From assembly GCF_035556095.1 (NCBI RefSeq), contig NZ_DATMFT010000021.1, positions 124,001 through 188,000 of the forward strand: a stretch of 64,000 nt of DNA, given 5' to 3'. The position numbers and the translations under genes are program-made. This stretch comes from Parapedobacter sp035556095. GTDB lineage: Bacteria > Bacteroidota > Bacteroidia > Sphingobacteriales > Sphingobacteriaceae. Below the pieces are notes generated by a model, which had not been told where the DNA came from, made no database searches, and saw nothing but the letters and a program-made list of their open reading frames with translations. Each line of letters begins with the position of its first letter. Within the stretch, counting starts at the first letter, position 1. Of this stretch, positions 9,102 through 16,531 are shown in pieces.

Positions 9102-9186
9102 AGCAATCGCTTCCGCTTCTTAAGGGGTTGCTTCTCTACTAGAAGTAGCGGTTTCCGCCTCGTAAGTGATCGCTTCCGTTCCGAAA
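9102..9186. repeat. Degenerate GC-rich tandem repeat, unit about 19-23 bp
   Basis: Read on the minus strand this spacer contains about three and a half imperfect units. Each starts with a GCGGAAGCGA-like block and ends with an ACTTA(C)GA-like block (for example CGGAAGCGATCACTTACGA, GGCGGAAACCGCTACTTC, AGCGGAAGCGATTGC). The repeat is flanked by TTTCGG and CCGAAA. It separates atpZ from the TonB-receptor operon in a 281-bp spacer that is otherwise AT-rich. It could be an operator array, a decayed insertion junction or a structured RNA; I cannot tell which. Confidence 0.55.
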
Positions 9187-9256
9187 ATAATGGCTTTTTT
9201 TATTAAAGTAACGCGTATCTATCGGATAAAGGCTGGTGCTCACTGTCTCGACGGGT

Positions 9257-9505
9257 CTATTTTTTGTTGCTTGTCACCGCCCGTATCACTGTATACATAC
9301 TGATGCAAACGCCAACAAGTGCAAAAAGAGCCGTCCAAACTGGTGTTTCGGCCTCCCGGGATTGGTCGATGCGGTACCCAATATAAGTGAATACACCAAT
9401 GATAGCCAGCATCTGGAAGCCGACACCACTGAAATAAGCGTATTTGCCCAGCCCTTTAGTCGGTAATCGCTTGCGGTTTTTCATCCGAGTAAATTGTTTA
9501 TTCAT
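9257..9505 (-). CDS. atpZ: AtpZ/AtpI-family small membrane protein
   Basis: 82 residues from the ATG at 9505; an ATG at 9529 would add eight residues. I prefer 9505 because MNKQFTRMKNRKRLPTKGLGKYAYFSGVGF resembles the usual AtpZ N-terminus and an A-rich stretch precedes it. There are two membrane helices: one around FSGVGFQMLAIIGVFTYIGY, followed by the family R/D-rich turn RIDQSREAE, and a second around WTALFALVGVCISMYTVIRA. AtpZ/AtpI proteins assist assembly or Mg2+ supply of the F-type ATP synthase and normally precede atpB. Here the next gene in the same direction is a TonB-dependent receptor instead, so atpZ appears detached from its operon. Confidence 0.8.
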   Translation of the reverse strand: MNKQFTRMKNRKRLPTKGLGKYAYFSGVGFQMLAIIGVFTYIGYRIDQSREAETPVWTALFALVGVCISMYTVIRAVTSNKK

Positions 9506-9615
9506 CACTTTTTTTATCTCTAAAGGCATTCATGCTGCCTTCGGCAGTTTAAATGGCAATGAAACTTACATGAACTTTCCTATTCACGTTCATTTTTGAG
9601 CAGCAGCTCATGCAG

Positions 9616-9703
9616 ATTTCATTCGAAGAAATTGGTCTTTAATGGCCTATGGAACCTGCGTTTCATCGCCTAATTAATAGGCATTGACATGTCAAGGTTC
9701 ATA
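9616..9703 (-). repeat. Dispersed leader repeat, copy C (upstream of atpZ)
   Basis: On the minus strand this stretch contains the core GCAGGTTCCATAGGCC, then ATTAAAGACCAA and TTCGAATGAA. The core is shared almost base for base with copies at 11181-11271 and 14204-14287. The left arm (ATGAACC, CATGTCA, a GCCTA...TAGGC hairpin) also aligns and includes the last codons and stop of the bactofilin gene. A weaker fourth match (AAGTTTCATTGCCATTTAAA) lies just before the atpZ start near 9545-9570. Confidence 0.7.
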
Positions 9704-10105
9704 CGAAATCAGTTTCACCTCGGGCTGATGTTCGGGTAACGCTAAGCTCCGGCTCGTGGTACACCGACCGTTGATGGAGGCTCCATCTTCAACAATAAAC
9801 CGCATGGCTTCGATATCTCCCTGTATTAATGCCGATTGATTGAGTTGGAGGATTTCTTTAGCGATAACCTGCCCTTGTACTGTGCCTGAAATCTCGCCTG
9901 AATAGCAGGTGACGTTCCCGGTGATGTCGCCGCCGTCGCCGATGACCAATTTGGCGGTGCAAGAGACGTTGCCGGTGATGCGGCCATCGATACGCAGGTC
10001 TCCCACAGTAGAGATATCCCCCGTAATCTCGGTGCCATTGGCAATTAAGTTAAAACTGCTACTCCTTGCCTCCGGTAGTTTGTTGATTTTCTTGTTTGTA
10101 AACAT
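9692..10105 (-). CDS. Bactofilin (polymer-forming cytoskeletal protein)
   Basis: 137 residues from the ATG at 10105; a TTG at 10132 overlapping the upstream stop would add nine residues but is a weaker start. The sequence is a right-handed beta-helix core: ISTVGDLRIDGRITGNVS, LVIGDGGDITGNVTCYSG, EISGTVQGQVIAKEILQL, ALIQGDIEAMRFIVEDGASI. These are the regularly spaced glycine/hydrophobic turns of bactofilins, flanked by short polar tails. Bactofilins polymerise at the membrane and often recruit M23 endopeptidases. The gene directly upstream encodes an M23 peptidase 23 bp away, the classic pairing for cell-shape control. Confidence 0.88.
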   Translation of the reverse strand: MFTNKKINKLPEARSSSFNLIANGTEITGDISTVGDLRIDGRITGNVSCTAKLVIGDGGDITGNVTCYSGEISGTVQGQVIAKEILQLNQSALIQGDIEAMRFIVEDGASINGRCTTSRSLALPEHQPEVKLISYEP

Positions 10106-10128
10106 GCTATAATGCTCAGGTAAATGTT

Positions 10129-11013
10129 TCAAAAAGCGATGTAGTCAGTGGGATTTACCGGATTACCGTTGTACCATAGCTCGAAATGAAGATGTGGGCC
10201 CGTTGTCAGCGATCCCGTATTTCCGGCAAATGCAATCACTTCACCACCACGTACAAAGCTACCAACTTTTTTGATAATTGAAGCACAGTGCTTATACAGC
10301 GATAGCAAATTATTGCCGTGCTGCACAATGACCACATAGCCAGTTTCAGGCGTATAAGACGCAAAAACCACATGGCCACTGAGGGTGGAGCGCACTGGTT
10401 CGTTCTGTTTCACCGCAATATCCACCGCGTAATGTTGTTCGCGGGCATTGAAACTCGAACTGATAATCCCCTTAATTGGACTATAGAACGTATAGGATGA
10501 GATTCCCGTACGGGCAGGGCCGGGGTTTTCAGGGAGGTCGTAAGGGGCGCCAGACTCCACCAGCTCGCGTAAGGCCAACTCGTCTTCCGAGAGGCCCACA
10601 TCGGACACTCCAGATGCGGAGGGCCCCGCGACATCATTTACCGAGCGTCCCTCATTCGCTTCTGCCTCAGTTTCGCCGACATCACCACTAATGACCTGTT
10701 TGATGTTGTTGAGATACTGTTCCTGTGCTCGGGCTATTTGCTCCATTGAGTCGATGCGCGCGTAAGTGTCTAGCAGTGCGGTACGTTCGTAACTGCTAAG
10801 CGAATCCCCAATCACATACTCGCGCAATGGTGTGGACCGGATGAGGACAATCGTAAACACCACGAGTACGATAATCGCCGATAGGGTACCACTGATCCAA
10901 TACCACAACTTACCCCGGAAGGCCGCTTTTTCCTCAAATGTGTCCTCGTGCAGCACAACTACCTTGTAACGAGCGTTGAGTATTTTCGAGAGCTTATTTT
11001 TTTGCTTAGCCAC
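10129..11013 (-). CDS. M23-family peptidoglycan endopeptidase with membrane anchor
   Basis: 294 residues. A basic cytoplasmic N-terminus (about 1-35) is followed by one membrane helix (about 37-60, WISGTLSAIIVLVVFTIVLI). Then comes a helical, probably coiled-coil linker (ALLDTYARIDSMEQIARAQE) and a low-complexity acidic stretch. The C-terminal M23/LytM domain (about 180-294) has Zn ligands in HYAVD and HLHFE, with GYVVIVQHGNNLLSLYKH between. The two key motifs are intact, so it should cleave peptide cross-links in the periplasm. It precedes the bactofilin gene in the same operon, consistent with a bactofilin-guided hydrolase. Confidence 0.9.
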   Translation of the reverse strand: MAKQKNKLSKILNARYKVVVLHEDTFEEKAAFRGKLWYWISGTLSAIIVLVVFTIVLIRSTPLREYVIGDSLSSYERTALLDTYARIDSMEQIARAQEQYLNNIKQVISGDVGETEAEANEGRSVNDVAGPSASGVSDVGLSEDELALRELVESGAPYDLPENPGPARTGISSYTFYSPIKGIISSSFNAREQHYAVDIAVKQNEPVRSTLSGHVVFASYTPETGYVVIVQHGNNLLSLYKHCASIIKKVGSFVRGGEVIAFAGNTGSLTTGPHLHFELWYNGNPVNPTDYIAF

Positions 11014-11180
11014 AGAAACTCTTTTTTAAGTACGTGTATGACGAAATGGAAGAAAGTATCAAACCATCACAATCGTACAGCGGACGGAATAAATTGATAG
11101 CTTCATCACCGTTAAAAAACAAAATGCGCAACATTTATTGATGCCATTAAAAACGAACAATGAATCAATAATTATACACA

Positions 11181-11271
11181 GATGAAACCTACCATGTCAG
11201 CGTCTGGCACGAAAGGCGAAGAAAATGCAGGTTCCATGAGGCCTTTAAAGAACAAATTATTTTCGAATGAA
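11181..11271 (+). repeat. Dispersed leader repeat, copy A (upstream of sprE)
   Basis: Contains GCAGGTTCCATGAGGCC, TTTAAAGAACAAATTA and TTTTCGAATGAA, aligning over its whole length with copies C (9616-9703) and B (14204-14287). A possible short frame from ATG at 11182 reads MKPTMSASG...RPLKNKLFSNENK, but the other copies do not keep this frame. The copy ends ten bases before a TATTTTTG box at 11281 that could be the sprE -7 element. Confidence 0.7.
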
Positions 11272-11276
11272 AATAA

Positions 11277-14174
11277 ATGATATTTTTGCATGTGCATTCC
11301 CAGCAAAGATATTCATTTTTGCGGCACTTGTCCGCCTTTTCGGCCCCGCGTATTGTCGTTTGGGGGCTGATGTGTTGTATGGCGGCAGGGTGTGCGGCAA
11401 ATAGGGAGAAAGAAAATGGGACCAAATACGACATGATGGAGAATCTGACAGCGAGGTTCAACATTGTCTATCACGGCCGCAAAATCATTTCAGACGCAAT
11501 CCGTGAGAATTTTGAGTCACACCGCGATAATTACCAACAGTTGCTCCCGGTGCTGATCGAGCCCACAGCGGCCACCTCATCGGCAAATACACAGCTGATG
11601 GATTCGGTTATCGGCAAAGCATTGGATATCATCAACAGAAAAAGTAACAGCAAATATATTAACGAGGCGTACCTGCTTACGGGCAAAGCAAATTACTTAA
11701 AGGGGAACTACTACAACGCCGTCGAGTTTTTTACGTATGTGGCCAATACGTTTGCCGATATACCTGAGTATCGACAGGCTGCGCTGGTCTGGAAAGCACG
11801 CTCCCAAATGCAATTGGGTAATCTTACGAACGCCGGTTTGCTATTGGACACTGTTTTTGCGGGCCTCGAATCCGAGAAGGAATCCGTTGGGCTTGCCTTC
11901 GCCACCCAAGCTAAGTATTACCTCCTTATGCATGATGACACATCTGCAATTACAATGCTTGAGCAAGCCATTGAGCACACCCGATATAAACCCACCAAGC
12001 TGCGATGGCATTTTCTGTTGGGGCAGCTGTTGCAGGAAAACGATCGTAAGGAAGAAGCCTATAAACATTACGGCAAAGTGGTGAGTAGCAATGCTCCATA
12101 CGAAATGTCGTTTCACGCCGGGCTGAATCGTGTGTTTTTGGCAACGGCTGAACATGCGACCGGTGAGCAGCGAGCGAGGCTGCTACGGCGTATGCTGCGG
12201 GATGGTAAAAACAAGGAGTTTAAAGACCAGATTTATTTCCAGATAGCTGCCGTATTTTATGCCGATGGTCATCTGCCAGAAGCATTGGCCAACTATGAAC
12301 TAGCGTTGAGGCAGGAAAGTACCAACCGCTATCAAACTACGCTGACTTATCTGGAATTGGCAGACCATCACTTTCGTGCCGCCAACTATCAAACTGCCAA
12401 GCTGTACTACGACAGCGTAGGGATGGTATTGCCCGTGGATTTTCCTAATGCGGGCGAAGTGCAGCGGAAAATTGCCAATTTAGATGGCTTGATTGCACAA
12501 TTAAGGATTGTGGCGCATCAAGATAGTTTACAATACCTCGCTGGGCTTAGTGAGGTTCAACGCCAAATGGAAATTGATAGTCTCATTACTCTCCGGTGGA
12601 CAAACCGCCAAGCGGAGAAACAGGGAACGGCGGTAAAAAAGACGTCGCAATCGGCACGCGTTTCTCCGTTTGACGATATGCTAATGGCTATGCCGGAATA
12701 TACCGACAATCGGTTTTACTTCAATAACCCGGATGCGATGGGAATGGGACAGGCCGAATTTCGGCGACGGTGGGGTAACCGTCAACTAAAGGATAACTGG
12801 CGGTTTAGTGATATGGCTGGGAGTGTTAGCGCGGACGTTGCAGTTATAGGAACTGCTGAAGCCGCGGAAGCGTTGGCCGACGGTGCCGTTGAGGTGGACA
12901 GCGCTACGTGGGTTGCCGAACTGCGGCGAACTTACCTGGATGGACTGCCCGACACTGATGAGAAAATAGCGGCTTCGGATACACTAATACATGGAGCTCT
13001 TATGCGGATTGGCAATACCTACCGCGATGAGTTGCTCGACAAAGAAGCGGCAATACGTACTTATGAGGAACTGTTGTCCCGCTACCCGGCTACGGGAGAT
13101 GCACCGCTATTGTATTACAACCTCTATCGCTTATATACCGATATCGATGCGGCTAAAGTGGCACATTACCGCGAAAAGCTATTGGCCGATTTTCCGGATT
13201 CGCGTTATAGCCATATCATCCGTGATCCGACTTATCTGGCCAAATTGGAGCAACGGCAACGAGTGTTGGACCAGACCTATGAATCCATATATTCGCGATA
13301 CATCGAACAACAATATCCGGAAGTGATCGACGAAGTGACGCGCATACTCGATGGTGGGGCAGGACGCCAGCAGACGTTGAGCCAACTGGCCTACCTGCGT
13401 GCATTGGCATTGGGCAGGATGTCGTCGATCGATACGTTTGAAAACGCATTGAGGGAACTCGTGGCGGACTTCCCTGGCGACAGCCTGATTACCCCGCTGG
13501 TTGCCCAACACCTGGAATTTATCGAAGCCAATCGGGATACGCTGGCTACACGTCGGTATGCCTTGCAACCCATTGCTGAAGGCCGGGAACGGTTTGTTGA
13601 TGAACCCACGATGACGCTATGGCCTCAATTGGTGATCGCTCGGGGCCCTGAGCCAGTAAGGCCACGCCGAGAGCTGGCTGTTACTACGGCAGCGCGTACA
13701 GACATCGTAGGGGGCGGCGGACTGGGAAATGCCCAGGGAATAGCACAGCAGCAGCTGGCCAAAGTGGCGGATGTTGGTGAGCTGAGCCCCAACGTGTATC
13801 GCGATTTGGAATTGCTACCGGATTCGGCAACTTACTACTTCGTTGTCAACGTAATGAACGGTCGTGTTAACCTGGCACCCTCACGTTTCGGCATCGGCCA
13901 GTTTAACCGTACACGCTATACCGGACAGGCAATCGCACATCAGTTGAAAATGGTAAATGACGAAAACCAATTGGTTTATATCGGGCCATTTAATAGCTAT
14001 AGTGATGCCAAACAGTATGAAATGCGGATTTTGCCGCTCATGGCCGATATCATGAAGATCCCGAGCGAGCTTTATAATACCTTTGTTATTACAGCGACAA
14101 ATTTTGGCACGTTATCTGATTTCGATAAAGTAGACGATTACCATGCCATATATCAAGAGCAGCTGGAAAGGTAA
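11277..14174 (+). CDS. sprE: SprE/PorW-like TPR lipoprotein of the type IX secretion/gliding machinery
   Basis: 965 residues. A lipoprotein signal ends in MAAGC and is followed by TPR-like helical repeats (INEAYLLTGKANYLKGNYYNAVEFF, AALVWKARSQMQLGNLTNAG, ALANYELALRQESTNRYQTT). A second TPR set lies around 590-720, and a C-terminal domain ends in NTFVITATNFGTLSDFDKVDDY. This matches SprE (Flavobacterium) / PorW (Porphyromonas), an outer-membrane lipoprotein needed for T9SS function. The start is uncertain: ATG at 11277 overlaps a TATTTTTG promoter-like box, and a TTG at 11319 would give a tidier 24-residue signal peptide (RHLSAFSAPRIVVWGL). The neighbours (bactofilin, AtpZ, PBP1A) are as expected for Bacteroidota. 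Confidence 0.86.
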   Translation: MIFLHVHSQQRYSFLRHLSAFSAPRIVVWGLMCCMAAGCAANREKENGTKYDMMENLTARFNIVYHGRKIISDAIRENFESHRDNYQQLLPVLIEPTAATSSANTQLMDSVIGKALDIINRKSNSKYINEAYLLTGKANYLKGNYYNAVEFFTYVANTFADIPEYRQAALVWKARSQMQLGNLTNAGLLLDTVFAGLESEKESVGLAFATQAKYYLLMHDDTSAITMLEQAIEHTRYKPTKLRWHFLLGQLLQENDRKEEAYKHYGKVVSSNAPYEMSFHAGLNRVFLATAEHATGEQRARLLRRMLRDGKNKEFKDQIYFQIAAVFYADGHLPEALANYELALRQESTNRYQTTLTYLELADHHFRAANYQTAKLYYDSVGMVLPVDFPNAGEVQRKIANLDGLIAQLRIVAHQDSLQYLAGLSEVQRQMEIDSLITLRWTNRQAEKQGTAVKKTSQSARVSPFDDMLMAMPEYTDNRFYFNNPDAMGMGQAEFRRRWGNRQLKDNWRFSDMAGSVSADVAVIGTAEAAEALADGAVEVDSATWVAELRRTYLDGLPDTDEKIAASDTLIHGALMRIGNTYRDELLDKEAAIRTYEELLSRYPATGDAPLLYYNLYRLYTDIDAAKVAHYREKLLADFPDSRYSHIIRDPTYLAKLEQRQRVLDQTYESIYSRYIEQQYPEVIDEVTRILDGGAGRQQTLSQLAYLRALALGRMSSIDTFENALRELVADFPGDSLITPLVAQHLEFIEANRDTLATRRYALQPIAEGRERFVDEPTMTLWPQLVIARGPEPVRPRRELAVTTAARTDIVGGGGLGNAQGIAQQQLAKVADVGELSPNVYRDLELLPDSATYYFVVNVMNGRVNLAPSRFGIGQFNRTRYTGQAIAHQLKMVNDENQLVYIGPFNSYSDAKQYEMRILPLMADIMKIPSELYNTFVITATNFGTLSDFDKVDDYHAIYQEQLER

Positions 14175-14203
14175 GCACGCTAAGCATGTGTTTAAAGTAA
14201 AAG

Positions 14204-14287
14204 GATGAAGCCAGCCGTGCCAGTGCCTAGCTACTAATGAAGATGCAAGTCACACGAGGCCATTAAAGAATAGATTTTTCGAATGAA
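14204..14287 (+). repeat. Dispersed leader repeat, copy B (upstream of PBP1A)
   Basis: Contains GATGAAGCCAGCCGTGCCAG, ATGCAAGTCACACGAGGCC, ATTAAAGAATAGA and TTTTTCGAATGAA, aligning with copy A across about 85 bp. Its right end includes the PBP1A start codon (ATG at 14283), so the repeat occupies the whole 5' leader of that gene. Confidence 0.68.
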
Positions 14288-16529
14288 CAGAGAAAGGAAG
14301 AATAACAACAAGTTAACGAAAGAGGAAATCAGTCGGTATACCCGTACATTTTGGAAGATACTTATCGGTCTCATTCTAGTGGGCTTTTTATTTATCTTTT
14401 GTGTGGGTGTGGGGTTGTTTGGTAAGTTGCCGACGTTCCGTGACCTGGAAAACCCGAAGAGTAACTTGGCGTCTGAAGTCATCTCGGAAGATGGTAGTGT
14501 GCTGGGTACTTACTATGTGCAAAACCGGTCTAAGGTGAATTATGATCAGCTATCGCCCCATTTAGTGCAGGCACTTATTGCCACGGAGGATAAGCGCTTT
14601 TACCGTCATTCGGGTATCGATTACCGGCGCACATTCACGATTATCTTTCACAACCTGATCGGCAATCGCCAAGGGGCGAGTACCATTACGCAGCAATTGG
14701 CGCTCAACTTATTTTCTGAAGGTCGCGCGCGGAATACTGGCAAGCGCATCATCCAGAAATTCCAGGAATGGATAACCGCAGTACGCCTTGAGCGTAACTA
14801 CACCAAGGAGGAAATCATCACGATGTATTTCAACACGGTTGATTTTGGTGCTTACAATACATTCGGTATCAAATCGGCCGCGCGTACATATTTCAATACA
14901 ACGCCTGACAAGTTGGACATACCGCAAGCCGCAATTTTGGTGGGTATGCTCAAGGGACCGGGAATCTATTCGCCGGTACGGTATCCGCAGAATTCCATCC
15001 GGCGCCGGAATGTGGTTATCGAAAGTATGCGAAGAGCCGGTTATATTAGCCGGGAAGAGTCGTTAGAGTTGCAGAAAAAGCCATTGGTGTTGGATATGAA
15101 CGTATCGAATTACGGCGATGGATTGGCCCCCTATTTCCGGGCGGTGATGAAACGGGAAATCCAACGAGAATTCAATGAATTGTCGATTACTAAGGCTGAT
15201 GGCACGCCTTGGGACCTGGACCGTGATGGCCTCAGGATATACACCACTATTAATTCCAAAATGCAGCTGTATGCCGAAGAGGCGCAAAAGGAATGGATGA
15301 AAACCGTCCAAGCGTCGTTTGATAGGCAATGGAAAAGCCGCGATCCGTTCCGAGGCGAAAAAGCGAAGCTATTGGAGACTGGTATGAAGCGCTCGGACCG
15401 CTACCGGATGCTGAAACAGGCCGGCAAATCGGAAGCCGAAATTGAAAAAGATTTCGATACGGCTGTGCCGATGACGATATTCACTTGGGACGGGGATAAA
15501 GACACCGTGATGACGCCAATGGATTCCATCAGGTACAACAAACTGATCCTTCGAAATTCATTTATGTCTATGGAGCCCCACACCGGCTACGTGCGTGCAT
15601 GGGTAGGCGGAATAAATTTCGAGCATTATAAGTACGACCAAGTAAAGATGGGGACAAGACAGGTAGGGTCTACAGCCAAGCCGTTTACTTACGCGGTGGC
15701 TGTCGATAACAGCTATTCACCTTGTTTCAAGGTGCCAAATGAACCCCTTACCGTAGGTACCGGCCCGAATGCTTGGTCGCCCCGCGGTGACAACTCTGCC
15801 GGCAGCCCCATTACCTTGCGTACCGCGTTGGCCAACTCGCAGAACTATGCAACCGCCTACATGATCGATGAGGTGGGAGCGAGACCTGTGGCCGCCCTGA
15901 CCAAGCGCATGGGTATTACCTCCGATGTGCCCGAATACCCATCCATAGCGCTCGGGGCTTATGAAGCATCGGTATACGATATGGTAGGCGCTTATTCCGC
16001 ATTTGTAAACCATGGTGTATGGGTAGAGCCAACCTATATCCTCCGCATAGAAGATAAAAACGGCATGCCCATCTATGAAAAGGCGCCCCGTGTTACCCAG
16101 GTGTTGAATAGTGAGACGGCTTATATTATGGTTGATATGCTTAAAAGCGTGGTGGCTAACGGGTCGGGGGGGCGTATACGTTGGCGCTACGGCCTAACCA
16201 ACCCCATTGGCGGTAAAACCGGGACGACCAACGATAATGCCGATGCGTGGTTTATCGGTATCACACCCGAACTGGTAAGCGGCGTCTGGACAGGTGCCGA
16301 AGACCGGGGCATCAGCTTCGCTTCCATGGCTGAGGGGCAGGGAGCACAAGCGGCGTTACCGGTATTTGCGTTATACATGCAAAAGGTGTATGCCGACACG
16401 ACATTGAATTATACAAAAGAGGATTTCCCATTGCCGGAAGGCGGCCTCACCCGAGAGTTGGATTGCAGCAAGTACCAAGAGTTTGAACCCGTGGAGGAGC
16501 CACAGTTGGACGATCGGCTTGGGTTTTGA
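14283..16529 (+). CDS. Class A penicillin-binding protein 1A (glycosyltransferase/transpeptidase)
   Basis: 748 residues. A cytoplasmic basic tail is followed by a membrane helix (about 25-48) and a GT51 domain (about 75-250) with ALIATEDKRFYRHSGIDYRR and GASTITQQLALNLF. The transpeptidase domain has the SxxK serine in GSTAKPF (about residue 463), SxN as SQN, and KTGTTND near 645; all three catalytic motifs are intact. It polymerises lipid II glycan chains and cross-links them in the periplasm. Its 108-bp leader holds a copy of the dispersed repeat. It ends just before uvrC. The usual name in this group is mrcA/ponA-like. Confidence 0.95.
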   Translation: MNRERKNNNKLTKEEISRYTRTFWKILIGLILVGFLFIFCVGVGLFGKLPTFRDLENPKSNLASEVISEDGSVLGTYYVQNRSKVNYDQLSPHLVQALIATEDKRFYRHSGIDYRRTFTIIFHNLIGNRQGASTITQQLALNLFSEGRARNTGKRIIQKFQEWITAVRLERNYTKEEIITMYFNTVDFGAYNTFGIKSAARTYFNTTPDKLDIPQAAILVGMLKGPGIYSPVRYPQNSIRRRNVVIESMRRAGYISREESLELQKKPLVLDMNVSNYGDGLAPYFRAVMKREIQREFNELSITKADGTPWDLDRDGLRIYTTINSKMQLYAEEAQKEWMKTVQASFDRQWKSRDPFRGEKAKLLETGMKRSDRYRMLKQAGKSEAEIEKDFDTAVPMTIFTWDGDKDTVMTPMDSIRYNKLILRNSFMSMEPHTGYVRAWVGGINFEHYKYDQVKMGTRQVGSTAKPFTYAVAVDNSYSPCFKVPNEPLTVGTGPNAWSPRGDNSAGSPITLRTALANSQNYATAYMIDEVGARPVAALTKRMGITSDVPEYPSIALGAYEASVYDMVGAYSAFVNHGVWVEPTYILRIEDKNGMPIYEKAPRVTQVLNSETAYIMVDMLKSVVANGSGGRIRWRYGLTNPIGGKTGTTNDNADAWFIGITPELVSGVWTGAEDRGISFASMAEGQGAQAALPVFALYMQKVYADTTLNYTKEDFPLPEGGLTRELDCSKYQEFEPVEEPQLDDRLGF

Positions 16530-16531
16530 AC

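Noticed and set aside
11182..11280. Short plus-strand frame MKPTMSASG...NENK in leader repeat copy A, possibly a small peptide gene
   Set aside because: The other two copies have stops or frame shifts in the same place, so the repeat is not conserved as coding sequence.
11189..11464. 91-codon minus-strand frame antisense to the sprE start
   Set aside because: No signal, motif or ribosome site; explained by the sprE frame and the leader repeat.
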